A DNA stretch of 64,000 nt from Acanthosoma haemorrhoidale (GCA_930367205.1 OV884009.1:98849189-98913188), one strand, 5' to 3'. Positions 12,401-26,764 are shown, numbered from the stretch's first letter. Program-made: numbers and translations. Notes: generated by a model not told the origin, from the sequence alone.

Positions 12401-15400
12401 AACATTCGCTCCTGCGTTATCTCATGTTTCTAATTGCATGTCCATAAAGCAAACGGATTTTCCGCAATTAATGAAATCGTAGGAGGCATGAGTAATAAGG
12501 GATGCGTAGATGATTTCAATATCATTTGCATGTGAAGTTTGGAAAAAACTGATTTTTTTCCCTACTAAATAAAAAGATACGTCAATCATGAAAAAACAAA
12601 TGTAAAGTTCTGTATCGAGTAGAATCTGAACATGCTCGACATAAAAAAAAAACTGAGGAATATAAGCATTGTAAAAATTGAATGATTGTCCTACTGTTAA
12701 TTGTTTCATAATAGATTTTTGAACTTGTTATTGGTGGAACAGAGTTCGTAAAACATTAGTAATTTTTTATCTAAAAGCCCCTCCCAAAAAAATGTGCAAC
12801 ATCACGTGCATAGCGTGTAAAAGTATGAAGACTTAATTTGTGAATCCTTATCAGTAGGATGCATTTATGATCAGCGTCCTATCAAATCTAATACGGACAG
12901 TAAAAATTCTACTTTCAAACCTATCTTTCTCAAAGATTCTACTTTCAAACATACGATGAAACTGGGACACTATCTAGATACTGACTTCTGGCTAGTAAGG
13001 GCTTTTTTCCAAATAATATATACGATTGATTGTCATTAGGCGTGAGAGCGAGAATTCATCCATTTCCAAGTGCAGGACTGATGGGAAAAGTCACATCTAC
13101 GGCGTGGGACAGAGAAGATTTACCGATAGTAACAGAAATCGGCATTGACGTCATTCCGTCGGACCTCCCTTCAATCTTGTTGCAACCTCCTAACATCCTG
13201 TATCTTCTATCATGTTTGTCTGCCACGACTCTGGAAAACAAAATTAAACTTAGTTTAAAAGCCCTAAAATTTAGCGGTGGTGACCTAATGTCCTTTTGAT
13301 AGAGAGAAAACGGAAGGCGAAGAGAGGGAGGACAGATAAGTCATAGCCTGAGGCCTTTATGATTCAGCTGGGGTTTTAATGCCGAGCCCGAACGATAGAA
13401 GCTTCTCGCGTGATCAATACACCCGATATACCTGAATCTTTTTAAAACATATCCAACATCACTTGAAAGTATATAGATTTGGTTAAAATGAAATAGGCCA
13501 GGTTTCACTGATTAAAAGCTTACTCAGCCACAGCTCCGAGACTATTCCAAGATCTGTAGTTATTTCTCCACGTGGTTCAGCAACTCACATTATATTCAGT
13601 AAACCGAGAACAATTCCAACCATGTTCTCAAAAATAATTTTTTTGGGACCGTCAATAGAAATTGGATTATTTAAGAAATTTCAATAAGAAATAATTGTAA
13701 AAGACAGAGCAAGGTACATGCCAATAGTTTTGTTGCACAAATTATCTAAAGATGAATACATCTTCGATATTTTAAAAGCAATAACAACAAAAATTATAGA
13801 CAAACTCCATTTCCTCAAAATATTACTTACATAGATAAATTAGCCAAACATAAGGACTATATAGGGTATAATATATTTCCAAGAAATGTTTTTCTACTAC
13901 AGTATAGTTTTTTAATTTTTTTTGTTTTGTTAGGTTTTTTATTTATATTTGTCCTAAATTAAAATTCATGTATTTCAATAGAGACTGTTTTATTCATAAT
14001 AAAGGTGGTGATAGTTTTAATTTGCTTTTGTTGTGGACTAGATAATGATTGGACATTAGAAAAAGATTGTTTGTATTATGTAAATAGTAAAAATTAATTG
14101 ATTTGATTTGAAAAAGTTTTTTGGTTAATATTGTAGCTTTTTTTAAAGATTACTAATGAGGCTATTTAACAAATAAAATAATCGTTTATTTTTTCACACT
14201 AGTTTCATAATAGTATTGAGAGAAACTCGAGTGGATCGTACCCAGAGGCTGGTATTTTGATTTTTGAGACGGCTTTCTACCAATTACTATATTAGAAAAT
14301 AATTGTGTGTTTGGAAATAAATTTAGGATTTTGGATAGAGTAGAGGAGGTAAATATGAGGACGAAAGGGATAAGAGAGAAGGATGGAGTGGGAGAGAGAG
14401 GCCAAGGCGTGAGGGGTGGGAGTACCTCGGAGGGGTGGTAATAGGGGTTGGTGGTGGGGAGACAGTTTGTCGGATGGCCAGCATGTCAGTTGCCTTGGTG
14501 TAGTTGTTCCTGGTGGATGTCAACGTTTTCGCTCACATGTATCGTCTAAATGTAAGTCACTTATTTATCCATATTTGTGTATTTCTCTTGTGACATGTCT
14601 CTTGGAGTCGCTCGCTCGCGAATTGCCTTCAGATCCAATGCCGTTCCTTTTAGATGTAAAATAGAGAAATCTGTTTTCTCTACCAGTCATCGTTCTATCG
14701 TCCGGCTGATTTAGGACGGTTTTTCAGTTGATGATGATTTTCTCGGACACTGCCTGTGATAGTTATTAATAGCTCGATCCAACGGTCACTTCCATCATTT
14801 TCCTATTCATCTAATAATAGTGATTTAATTTTATTTGCTTGCTAAGTTATCTCATTCTGTCACTTGAATATTATAGGAACCGTTAAACTTGTTGCAGAAT
14901 GTATAGCAAGAAAAGTGGCGCCAAAAATGACAGCTTTCAAATGGACCCTATAACCAGATTTGGCTTTAATATCTACTTTTCCTAATAATTGTTTTTAGTA
15001 AATGATTTATTGTTTTATCTAGTTAAAATCAATTTTATTATTAATATTACTCTTTGAAACAGTGATAACAGAATCTTACTTGTTTAATAATGGTCGTGAT
15101 ATCTTTACTTCCGTTTTTGAAGTCTATTATTCTAAATCAAAACTATTAATAATCCCCGTTAATTACCAGTCTTACTGTAAACTGAGTGATAACTCCTTTT
15201 CTTATGCATGTTAAATATTTCTGTTGATGTTAAACTATTTGTAGTTTTTTATATTATTTTTGTTTCGTTTTATCGTTGCGTACGTAGTTAGGAGAAAATC
15301 CAGGTGATCATCACTCCAGACCCGATTTGTTTGCTAACAAATTCACTGTAGATTTTAAAATATTTATGTTCATCGTTGAACTAAGATTATTTTAGCTGGG

Positions 15401-18400
15401 TCAAGTGAAAACGGTATATTATTCTTATTTGATGCATTTAGGATTATTTTAATGAATATATTTTCAATTTTTGGAGCTTTGCTGCATGTTTATTAGTTAT
15501 TTTGTGTATACTTGATTGCTGTCTTGATTACAATGCAGTCGACATTTGCTTTTGATTGCATTATTTACGTTTTACCTTTAATTGCTTTTTCGATGTCTCC
15601 TTACACTGATACATACATACCATGAGATAGGAATTAAAAAATATTCTATATAGTCCTTTCTCATCACATCAGTGTATAAAATTTTTCTAAATATTTTCAT
15701 ACCAAATTGTAATTTATCTGAATAATTTTATAATTAATATGATTAAATAATTCTAATAATCGACAGCGAAATAGATTATTGCTGCTGTGGTAATTTTGAA
15801 AATTTATAAACCCATATCTAAGTCAGATTAATAACAATAAAAATTCTCACAAATTAATTACAATTTTTGAAAACTGTTAACCATGATGTTAGGTTAGAGT
15901 TTAAGTACACAATTTAAAGCTTTTTTTTTTTTCCTTTTTATGCTTGTAAGGTTGTATTAATTAATTTGTTCACGTGTCCCATCCATTTCAAATAGTTATC
16001 TAATTCGACACGCCTTCTTTATATTTATGTTATACTTCAATTAAGGTTCACTATAGTTTAAGGCATACTGTCAGAATATTCCTCCTAAATATCATTAAAC
16101 AGTCATTTATTTATTATTCGTCTGAACTTTATGTTTAGCTTGATAAACCGTAACAACGTTGGAACAATTTTTAGACATTTAGCCATGGAAGATAAAAAAA
16201 AGATAAAATACCGAGGGTGTTGTCAATTTGAAATTGAAATACTCGAAACACGTGGAACAGTTTTAAAATCAACCTGTTCTTTCGTCAATATAATGGGCAA
16301 AGTTTCCCGCCTAATATTTGCTATCGTTTTACTTTATAAAAGATCATTTTAAATACATAGTATATTTGTTCACACTTTACCGAACGGGTATAATGTATTA
16401 CAAAAATTAATTTATAAATCACTCGTAACATTTTGTACCGGACTACTTGAGTCCCTTCCTGTTCAGTTTCCCAAAAACGAAATGCAATAAACATTGATTA
16501 TTGCTGGTCTAATTTTTGAAAAAATAAAGACTACACTACATTAGCCATTTTAATGATATCTTCTAATAAATTATTATAACCGTGTTACAATTGCTTATTG
16601 TTATTGATATAGATAATGTATTTTATTTTATGATTTTAAATGAGGTATTAGTTAAGTATGAAGAAGTATTGTCTCATGACAGATTTAGTTCATACAATTC
16701 AAAATAATTGAACAGCTTCATTTATTTTATAAATATTTTTAATAATACATGGTTTCTTCTTATACCCATACGATTCATGCGGACGTTGTTTGCTATGCCA
16801 TAAAACAATAAAATTAAACATTTATTTGCAATACTTGCATAATACAAAAATATTTGTTTGTTTATATACAGTGCATCTAGGTAAAACAATTTTGTAATTA
16901 ACAGGAGAGAAATTTCCTTCTCTAATCTAGCGATATCTCGGAGGCAAGAACTATCATTTAATATTCCTCCAGATACTTCCCAGATTCGTGCGACAGAAAT
17001 CTGACAGATAAACATGAATCCTGAAGGGATCAAAAACCAATAATTTATAAGTGATAGACGCTCCTTTTGTATCCGTCTATATTGTTACATTTTCTTAATG
17101 GTTCAAATATTTTTGATCGATACTTAATCGAATAAGCTGTAAAGTTTTCATAGATGGATAAAACATAGAATAATGTTTACCCATTGTAGATAAGGGTATT
17201 AAGAAGAGCTTTGAGAAGGCTAAATCCCTATCATGTCTGCGAATTTTGCTAACACAAGGCCCGGCCACCTTGTGATAGCTAATTGTTCTGAAAGCCGTTT
17301 TAGTCTTCTTTCCCAGTGCAAGCAAGCTATAAACCATGTGCCTTTCAAGTATTAACACTTCAAAGCATGGCTACTAACAGCAGGATATCACATCTTTCAA
17401 TTAAAAGGGATAATAATTGAAAACGCTTTACTCAGGGAACCTCTACATGCTTTCAAGGAATTCGTTAAATGAAAAAAAAATTAAACGATATGGTGAAAAA
17501 TTTTAAAAACATAATAAAATAACAACTACATGATGTTCAAGTTACAACCATTTCAGCATCAAACCATGCAATAGTATTGTAGAATCCACCGACCAACCTA
17601 ACGACAGTTCTAAGTTTTTAATTTGAAGTAGAAATTGTAATTCCATGAATGAGCGCTCAACCCATTTTGTTTGGACAATCAATTATAATTATGTGTCTTG
17701 TTTCTTATCTTAAATTCTGGAAATTAATAATTAGAAAGGCATACAGGGTAATTGTTATACTTGCCCTTATTGGAAATTTACACGCTACAGGATAATTACA
17801 AAATCAACTCCCGTATTTTGTTATATGAGTTTGCTTAGGCGGAAAGTGTTAGACCCGCCAGGTGGAGTATCCAAGGTTCTATTACAACAAATAATCAGTA
17901 AATGAAGGTATTAATTATGAGTGTTATATAACGGTCGCATGCAATTCAAATAGGGTTGTGTACATATTCTGTTATAATCTAAACGCTCGGTTTATTTTTT
18001 TTTAACTGTTTTTTGTCGGACGGAATAGAAAAAACAGCTTCATCCAGATGTGCTCCCGCTTCTCTCCTAGCCCGCTTCTTTTTATCCGACTCCCTCCTCG
18101 AGGAATTCTTTCAAAATAAAAAAATAACTATATACTACTTAAACGGAGAATCAACTACCTTCCCGCTGTTGGCTCTAAACTTATTACAATTTTCAAAGCT
18201 TATAGAGGACATCCTACTCCAGAGTATACACACAAAGATCTTCTGTTATTGTGAAAAAACTCTATATTCGTCCAAATATACATGAGCAAGATCAGTGTAA
18301 ATCGCCTTTTCAATATATATAAAAATACTAATCGCTTAAATACATGTATATTAAATTTACAAAATATGTTACAATAGTTAATTTGTTAAATATTACCTAT

Positions 18401-19814
18401 TAAATACGTGATGTCTATTGTTACCGCTTAAAACGTTTTTGTGATATCTTTGAAATTCGTTTTGCTCTACTGAACCTGTCCCAATGAGGAAATTGAGAAC
18501 ATTAAATGACGGGTAGGTGATTTTAGACTGCGCCTATAAAATCTCTGATGGGTCGAGTAATTTCTGCGACACAGGGAGATGAAAGACTACTCTGCCTGAA
18601 TGTCGAGCAGTCTAAGGGATTTGCAACAGCTGCGTTGTCTTCCGGTTTGTCATTCGGTTTGGACCTGGCCTTTTTCCTTTCGGACCGTTAACATCTTTTT
18701 CCACGTTTTCTTTATCCCTTGTTGTTATTTTCTATTGTTGATATGGACAAGGAAGGTGCTGACGAAGGCGCGCCATTGCGTTCATGAAGTGGGATTTCTC
18801 TCCGTCCAATAGGAGTCCAAACCAGATCCCCCCCTCGCTTTAATAGACGTAATCATATTGAAGATCCTCGGAGTGGGGGGGACGACGGTTCCCACCTTTC
18901 GTTTGCCTGCATATGTACATATATCCCACTATCCATTGGCGGTCTATCGATCCATAGATAAATAATTGGTCCAAGGACCAGTGGCTCATAATTTTATTCA
19001 TACAAAAAAACGGAGTCGGGCTCAGTTCATTTGATTTGTGGACCCATCTAGGTCGCTGAGAAATGCTATTAAAAAAAACAAAAAAAAAACATTGGTTCCT
19101 CTTAAAAGTTTTGTTTCCCCGGAGGAAACAATTCAAATCAAGTGTGATGCGTTACGTCGGCGAAAACGATTGTAATGACTAATAATTGTAGCCTTTATAG
19201 TTCCAATTGTTGTACTGTACATTATTACTATATTAGTGAGTTGACATTTTCACTTGAAATTGTTCAAAAACAAATTCAAGGACTTTTTTTTTATCAGAAA
19301 ATTATTAATTATCGGCACTTAGTGGTGTTTTATAGGGATGGGATGTATTTCCGCCGTGGCAGCGTAATATAGTAATATAGGGCCTTCATCTAAATAGAAC
19401 ATGGGACCCAAAGACCTTAACACGCAGTGTCAGTCAGGTGGTCAACTATCACTTCATTTTCCATAACCGTTGTTCCATCAATGAGTTAGCAATCAGCAAT
19501 GAAGGTAATCAATCATTGCCTGCGTTGGTTTGTTTTTAACTAAAATCACTGTTTTCTCACATTCATTAACAAGTTTTTAAAAAACTCCCGCAACCTCTGG
19601 CGAGTATCTCTTTATATTGTTTATTATTTTATAAAATGTAATGTCAGTATGGATGACAGATCCTCATGACTTGACTGGTTGGATAAAATGTAAGGCTCAT
19701 AGCTATTAAAACGGGGCTGGCTGGTTACAAGTTATTTCTTTAAAATATATTTTCTGTTATTAAGTTAGAAAAAGGCATGCTGAAGTGAATTTCAAACCTC
19801 AGAGCATCCACCAT
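6493..19814. other. Long AT-rich stretch without recognisable genes
   Basis: I see no protein family, RNA gene or intact mobile element across this 13 kb. It contains G/C homopolymers of 9-11 bases at 7308-7317, 7952-7961, 9796-9804 and 11370-11380. There is a small triplet array (AATAAT...) near 10538 and a purine-rich, G-rich patch at about 14335-14465. Several open frames of 60-100 codons occur (for example 12422-12709 and 16722-17033, both on the - strand), but none shows a motif or convincing codon bias. Whether it belongs to a long 5' intron of Mef2 or is intergenic cannot be decided. Confidence 0.4.
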
Positions 19815-20170
19815 TATTGCCCAGAGAACACCGTAGAGCTCGTTTGGGATTCACTCGTGAATACCTTGTGTGGGTTGAAACGAATCGCGCGCGCAGCGTG
19901 TTGTTATGAAGATGAGTCTCGTTTCTCTCTGTATACACCAGATGGACGGATGAGAGTTAACATTACGCTGAGTGTGATGTCACTGGAAGAGTTTGGTTTG
20001 AAGGGGAGGGAGAGGGAGGGATTTATTCAACGGTGGTCACACTCTGCGATGTTATCTGGCCAACAATGGCCCTGGTGTTGGTCTCTGAAGGTTCAGATTC
20101 GCTTTAGCAAGTCTCATGGACAACTGCTACACCTCTAGTTGTACGAACAAGTTGTGCAGTCCTCTGTAGC
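19815..20170 (+). mobile_element. Tc1-like transposase remnant
   Basis: One + frame reads HRRARLGFTREYLVW. A second frame, after a frameshift near 19910, reads DESRFSLYTPDGRMRV. Together they match the middle of Tc1-family DDE transposases, where the Asp of T-D-E-S-R-F is the second catalytic acidic residue. Further on, near 20110-20150, TATPLVVRTSC resembles the following TRTPLV segment in yet another frame. The frameshifts and the absence of terminal repeats show a dead fragment. Orientation is +. Confidence 0.75.
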
Positions 20171-22200
20171 GGTTGACAACCCATTGCGTAGGTTGCATAT
20201 CTTTGGCTTCGACGGGTTTCTACTAAAACATGAACACTGGCTACTTGCTCAACCTTCAAAACCATTTTTAAATTCAAATTTATTAAAAAAACTTTTGCAA
20301 AATTTTGAGTGATCAGTTACATAAGAAATTTCGGTATAATTTTTTTTAAATGGTAATTGTGCTTTTCTTCATATTTATAGAGCCTTATTGAGCTATGACT
20401 ATACTGGAAACCTTTAATATTACTAAAAAAAGAATTGAAAGCCAAAGTAATCCTTTTATTCTGGGAAAGTGTATTTTTTAGGAAACAGACTGCTGAAGCT
20501 GCTACATATAACGAGGGTGGGTACTCTATGGGATGTTTCAAGTAATGAATTACATGGCAAGTGTGCGGGACTAATCCAAGCTACGGGGAATTTAGTTTCT
20601 CAGAGTCATTAATGTTTCCTTATATAAGGTCGATTCAGTTCAAAATGCTATCTCACAAATTTACTTCATCCCCCCCCCTCCCTTATTAAAATTGATCATT
20701 TAAAACAATATTAATTAAATATAATCTCAAAAGAGAGAAATAGTTTGACGGTTTGGACCTGGGACTTGTGTTACTAATAATTGGGGGCTCATATACATTT
20801 AACTGATTGCTTTTATTTTTTGCTTAAAAAAGTCATTTAATAACCTAAAAAAGTATTACCAAATAAATTGAAGTATTTTAAGTAAACAATATCGTGGAGT
20901 TTTTTTTTCATGTAATGTGCTCCTCGCCCATGCCCAAACATCTCTTGGTTGTATGACCTCATTTCCTCTGGTAAATTATTTGAAAAAAAATGTACTCATA
21001 TTTGTTATGATAAAGTTTCTTTGGTAAAACTCAAAGTAAGTAATCATTGAGACAATCACGAGGCAGGTAGGTATACAGTTCTGCTCAGGCCCCTTCTACT
21101 TGTTCTTAGCATTATAAAACTTATCGATTGAATAAATTGTAATAAAGAAAAGTATGCAAAAAAATATGTTATGTTAGGAGGTCTTTTACACTAACGTCCA
21201 AGATTTTCTCAAGTGGCTACAAAAAGTTTTAAGATATAATATCTCCTAAGGTATAATATTTTTAAGTACAAATTAAGGACGTTAATGCGGACAAAACTTT
21301 CTACAAATAATAAAATTGTGAGAGCCATTATTTTAGCCAACTTTTAATATCTTTTTTATTAGTTCCATTTAAAATCGTTTTATTAGTCATATTTAATATC
21401 GTTTTTCATTAATTCAGGATTAGGAAATTGTAATTTTACGAATAAGGAACTTGGAGAAAAAATCCAATTTTTTATAAGCGATGTGACCGACATGTTTTAA
21501 GAAATTATTAAAGTATTATTGATGGAAAATCCGAGTGGGATCATAATTTATTCAGTGTTTAAATTTGTGGAACTGTGGGAATATTGGGAGGTCTAAGTTC
21601 AAAAAGCCCCTTTAATGATATGAAACAGTTACATTTGTTGAGATTTGCAAAGTAGTCGCCTTACCCGGAGGTTTACTTGCAAATAAGTACGAATTGTTTT
21701 TTGTTTGTCTGTCTGTCTCTATGTTTACAAGAACAGTCTTGTAAATTATCAGATAGATCCATTAGACCACTCCTCTTATTACGCAGGGTATATTTTGATT
21801 AATATACGGTTAAGGGTGAATTATCAATCATAACGCAAACTTAAATTCAAAGAAAGTAAAAATAAAAATAAATGCTCAATATTAGAAATAGCTTTGTTTT
21901 CTGTCAATATTTTAAATATTTACTAGTGATTATTTTTAAAAATCATTTCACTGGCCGAAATATTTAAATGAATAAAACCAAATAATAACATTTTACATCT
22001 TTTAATTAGCTCATGGTTATGACTAAGTGTTTAAAAATATTTAGAAACACAATTCAGATTAGCGGAGTATTTGTAGTAGCGGGTTTCGCTGGTAGGGTTC
22101 TATAAAGCAACTTTTCACCAGTCAGAATGCCAAGGGCCGTCACTGGAGAAGGTTCCGTTCTGTTTTTGTGGCAGAATTTTGCGTCCTCGTCGTTTTTGTT
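20171..22200. other. AT-rich non-coding sequence
   Basis: No recognisable coding segment. A C9 run lies at 20670-20678. Sequence from about 22050 to 22200 is less AT-rich and probably belongs to the 5' flank of the mariner-like remnant that starts at 22201. Confidence 0.4.
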
Positions 22201-22755
22201 ATGCCTGATTTTCGCGAACAACCCGTGGCCGTCAAGTTTTGCTTCCTGCTCGGGAAAACTGGCACAGAAACTCGTGAAATATTAAAAGCGGCCTACAAGG
22301 ATGATGCCATGGGGAAAACTTAAGTGAAAAGTGGGGAAATGAACAAATTCGTAAAATCGTCCTGGTAGACCGAAGACGAACCTTCGAAGAGAAATCTGGA
22401 TTGACTTGGTAGTTCAGTACAGTGAATTTTAAGTGAAGATTAGGGCATGAGAAGAGTGGCTGCAAAATCTCTCGCTCACACAGCATTTTTTGTATTTTGT
22501 GCCGATTTTTGGCCAAAAATGGTATGACCATTGCGCCCCCCCCCAATTCACCCGGGCCAGCCCCCTGTTGCTTCTTTTTATTCCCACGAATGAAAAGGGA
22601 CGTGAAAGTAATCCGTTTGGGGGACATTGAAGACAAAAACGACGGAGGCCCTGTTTGGCATCACAAAAGGGGAATTTAAAAAATGTTTCCAACAGTGGAA
22701 TAAAATATTTGACAAGTTCATTGACTCCAAAGGAGAGTACTTGGAAGGAGATTAA
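22201..22755 (+). mobile_element. Mariner-like transposase remnant with internal deletion
   Basis: The frame starts at ATG 22201 and reads VKFCFLLGKTGTETREILK and then AAYKDDAMGKT. That is the N-terminal DNA-binding region of mariner transposases. A stop follows at about 22321. After roughly 200 degenerate bases, CCFFLFPRMK appears at 22556-22585, where the family has a DFFLFP-type motif, so the third catalytic Asp is replaced. FKKCFQQWNKIFDKFI and KGEYLEGD then appear near 22676-22755, matching the mariner C-terminus. The central catalytic region is missing. Terminal inverted repeats were not located. A C9 run at 22536-22544 sits inside it. It is immediately followed by a Jockey-like LINE piece. 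Confidence 0.85.
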
Positions 22756-22974
22756 AGTTTATTTTGTTAAAATATTGAATAAATCAATTTTTACTAAAAT
22801 AGTTCGGTATCATTTGGATACGCCCTCGTATGTGGGAAAATAAGTTAATCTTGTATTATGTATCACTCGATTGCTGTGATTTTTTAATAGTTCGCTTAAG
22901 TCTCATTCTTCATTCAAGCCTTCGGAATATGATAGTAATATATTTGTATTTTACTAATAATGTAAATAATGAAG

Positions 22975-23962
22975 TTATACTTAAGCCAATCTGGACATGC
23001 GGAATAGAGCTATGGGGGACAGCAAAGAAGTCAAACATCAAGCGTATCCAATTCTTACAATCAAAAGTCCTGAGAACAATAGTAAATGCCCCTTATTACG
23101 TCAGCAACAAAACCCTTAATAACGATCTTAATATACCTTACATTCTTGAACTCATCCCTTACAAGTTCATGAAATTCCATAGTAACCTATCCAACCACCC
23201 TATCTCCTAGCACAGTCATTACAATGTGCCACTCATCCCTAAAAGTATATCTAATTTATATAAGATAGAACTTGTATACGAAATACCATCCCCCTAAATC
23301 AAACACGGTATTAATGGCCTCGTGAATCGACTTCCATCCCACATTGTTAATACATACTAAAAGACCTCAAGATACTCAATTTGATTCGAAAGGAAAATAA
23401 TGATTTTATAATTACCAAGTAATTAATTAATGTGTCAAAGTCAAACACAGTAGGTACTTAACGACAGAGAGAGAGGGGGGGGGGTAATAATATTTAAATT
23501 ACAAAAACCTACAATTTGGGAGAAAGGTTACTGATCTTTAGATCTTATTGCATTTAACTATTGAAACTTATATTGATATCTTGGGATCTCAAAGGTATGA
23601 GGCCAACTGCAATCAAAATGTTAATGGTCTTTCAATATGTGTTTCTGTTTTTTCATTCTCAGTATGTTTAATGATACTTGATTGCCTGTGGTTATAAAGG
23701 GATTAATTTACTAAAAACGAATTGTATTTTGTGACCAGTCACGGCACATTGTAACATTTCCAAAAACGTTCTCCTTTTTACACATCAGCTCTACATATAT
23801 AACCATGTGGATTTAGGGGGTCTCTGAACTCTTAATAAAACCGTATGAATGAGCGAGTGAATGAAGGATTGTAAATATGGTATGAATGAGAACATTTATC
23901 ACGATTACTTATTGGCCAATGAGGCAGGTTGTAATTTTATCATAATAAAGAAGTTTCTATAT
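22975..23962 (+). mobile_element. Jockey-like LINE 3' end, copy B
   Basis: The frame reads KPIWTCGIELWGTAKKSN, then LQSKVLRTIVNAPYYVSN and FMKFHSNLSNHPIS, ending at the TAG at 23208. This is a clear Jockey-clade ORF2 C-terminus. Further degenerate coding and 3' UTR follow, with a tail containing CATTTATCACGATTACTTATTG and an AATAAAG at about 23944. The same C-terminus and tail occur in copy A at 2409-2960. The 5' part of ORF2, including the reverse transcriptase core, is absent, which is typical 5' truncation. A purine microsatellite ending in G10 at 23475-23484 lies within the UTR part. Confidence 0.75.
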
Positions 23963-26764
23963 CTAACTATTACAAACTACGATTACATCCATGTCTCCTA
24001 GATGATCGGTCAGCATCTCAACAGAAATTCCTACTTCCTAGATCTCCACATATAAACTAGCCCTAGTCCGCGAAAGAAGTGCACGCCAGACGTGAAGAGT
24101 GAGCAGCGGCAAAAAAAGCCTACTAGTCCAGATACATCTCTTAAGTCGTGTATGCTTGAGCATTCGTGCTAAGAGGCGGTGGGAAAAATACGTACCTGCA
24201 AGAACTCGTTATAAAAAAATAACTAAGCAAGTACTTGCTCGTTGCACTAGTGTTCATTTTCCCTTCGGTAGGAACCCTTTTTAGGCTCTCAATTTTTTTT
24301 CGGAACTTTTCTTTTGAAATTTGCATGTGGGCAGAAATTTCACTCCGACCGTCTTCCTTTTTAAATTATTATAGTAAAATTCATCCTTGTGTTTCCACAG
24401 TACGGGATAATTTTGGTAGTTCCCCAGAGAAGTTAGAAAATCATCCCGAGATAATTCCATTTTAACTTTAAGGAAAATAATATTTACAATAATAATGACT
24501 ATAGGAGACAAGAGAGGATTGACTGAATGGAGGAGAGGAGGCTCGTACTGCTGAAGTCGTCACCCCATCCATGTGTATCATTATACTTGTTTATTCATTA
24601 TATAATTTTTATAAAATAGCAAAACCTGTATATAATGTAGCGATGCGACAGGAAATACAAAAGTAATTTGTTAATAGATTCGCCTGAGGATCTATAATTA
24701 TCTGTAAATTTAAAGGGGCTATGAAAGGGGGGGGGGATTAGAGGTAATATTCTTTAATGATAATATGTGTTATTTGCTGCATCGTCAATAGTTATTTCAG
24801 GTTTGGGTTTTCTTGACCAGCGGTCATGATTGGAGTGGTTAGTTTCACACTTCAACCCTATTACTAATCAGTATTTGTGACCAATTATATATATTATTTG
24901 TTGATGGCGGTCACTTATAATCGCTTAAAAAAACATTGTTAACATAAAAAATTATTCTATGGCCTCACGATATTAAATAGCACTTTTTCGTTTTTCACTC
25001 TCATAACTTCGTTATTTGAAATATCCTTGAATTAATTTTCGCGTTAGAGGTTTTGTCCTCAAACACGTTAAAAAAATAACGTGAAAGATTTTTCACATTT
25101 TTTAATTACATATTAAACGCAATTTGCTTTATTTGAGGTGTTCTTGAATATTCCTTAAAACTTTCAGAGTTTGAACGTAAGAATTTGCGTGGTAAAAAAG
25201 AGCCAATTTGCTTCAGGAAAATCTATGAGCTACTGTTTGGATAATTTTTGTTTTAATATATTTGCAAATTAGTTGCCGATTTCGTGTTGAAGCACTGAGT
25301 TAACACTGAAACTGAAATGTAAATTCATTTGAAATAATATGTTTTGGGTTATTTCGTTGTGTACATGTAGAGTATCAGTTTTTTTCCCCCTGTCCCTCCT
25401 TCCTAGCCCATTAATCAAATTTAGTTTTCACTTACAACATTTTTGTTACATTAATTATAAACTGAATGGTATGTGTTTATATATTTTTAAATATGTGAAC
25501 ATAATCGCTTTGAGAAATTTCTTGTCAGTTCGACTACCTGCATAACCTGGCCCAAATGTGGGTAATTGTTTTCCAAAATCGTATTTTATCTGTGCCGGTA
25601 AAATTTTCCAATTGTATAAATTCAAAGGTATATCCGACAGTGGTGCAGGTTATCCCGTGTACCTTCTCGTTTAGATCTAATTACCGGATATGTGATAAAA
25701 CAAGTGCAAAAAGTAGGTTAAAACATTTTGTTTCTCGCTAACAAGATTTCCCACGTCACTTCTCAGAACCTATTTAACATTTTATTGTTCTTGTTGTACG
25801 CTTTGTTAAGGGCACATTAAAATCCCGTAAAACAATGTTTGGTGCGCCAATAGAACCCCCGCATTTAATGTCATTTGAGCCGATTACAATTTTTTTTTAT
25901 AGTCGACAGTATGTATTTAACGTTATTTTTAATGACTAAAATGAGATTGACATTTATCAACATGGTTTAACGAACCAAATAAAGTGTTTTCATAAAAATT
26001 ACCTTGCAGTTTTTTAATAATGATTTACATTTACATAAAAATGAGATTGACATTTATAAACATGGTTTAACGAACCAAATAAAGTGTTTTCATAAAAATT
26101 ACCTTGCAGTTTTTTAATAATGATTTAATAAATAATTGCGAAGCTCACAGGTAGTCTAGTAAGGATCGGGGAGTAGTTAATGTGAAAACATTTTTGATTC
26201 AATCACAAACTATTGATTAAGCTAATGGCTATCACTATTTCTCTCGGGCTTGCTTTTATTTTATTATCATCGAGCATATCATACCCCCAGGAAAATATTG
26301 GTTAATTTGAAATTGTGAACCCCATGTTGATGGCTGTTTTAATGACTTTTGTAATCATGGTAAAAAAAACAAGCATTACATATCGTTCATAACTGTCAGA
26401 CTGATCTTATACCTAATTAAAAATTAATTATGTAGAGATAGCTACTTCTTGCACGTCTTGCCAATATCAAACGACCTCCATGTACAATTTCGCTTTCCTA
26501 ACTTGACTAGGGTATTGATAGTGGTATGATGAGACAGTGAGACAAAATAATAAAAACATCAACGGAAACATAAAAATATAGTATAAGTATCAGAGCGAGT
26601 TGATGGTTTTGTTGTGGATAGGGATGGCTTGCACAAAAAGAGAGAAACATGGATGCTTGTATGTACAATCCCCAACAAAACCTTCAATTAAGTTATATAC
26701 GAATATGGCTTACAATGACCTTAGAGTGTATTCAAGTATGAACTACACAGCTACATGACAATGC
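23963..26764. other. AT-rich non-coding sequence
   Basis: Nothing coding is recognised. A G10 run lies at 24727-24736 and a 100-bp tandem duplication at 25937-26126 (listed separately). Open frames of 60-76 codons at 24099-24511 occur on both strands over the same bases and show no family motif. Confidence 0.4.
25937..26126. repeat. Tandem duplication with a 100-bp period, two copies
   Basis: AAAATGAGATTGACATTTAT begins at 25937 and exactly 100 bp later. About 90 bp of each unit match with one difference (ATCAAC versus ATAAAC). Each unit contains an AATAAAG. Confidence 0.85.

Noticed and set aside
13690..13833. Open stretch of about 41 codons (RARYMPIVLLHKLSKDEYI)
   Set aside because: It is short, has no start context, and matches no family I recognise. 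Chance or very degraded transposon coding cannot be separated.
14323..14664. Opposing frames in a G-rich/purine-rich patch
   Set aside because: Open frames on both strands of a purine-rich tract are expected from the composition, and no domain was recognised.
18840..19136. 98-codon - strand frame
   Set aside because: It contains poly-Phe and low-complexity stretches with no motif and no supporting splice sites. It is probably fortuitous.
22232..22692. 134- and 87-codon - strand frames
   Set aside because: They are antisense to the mariner-like transposase remnant on the + strand.
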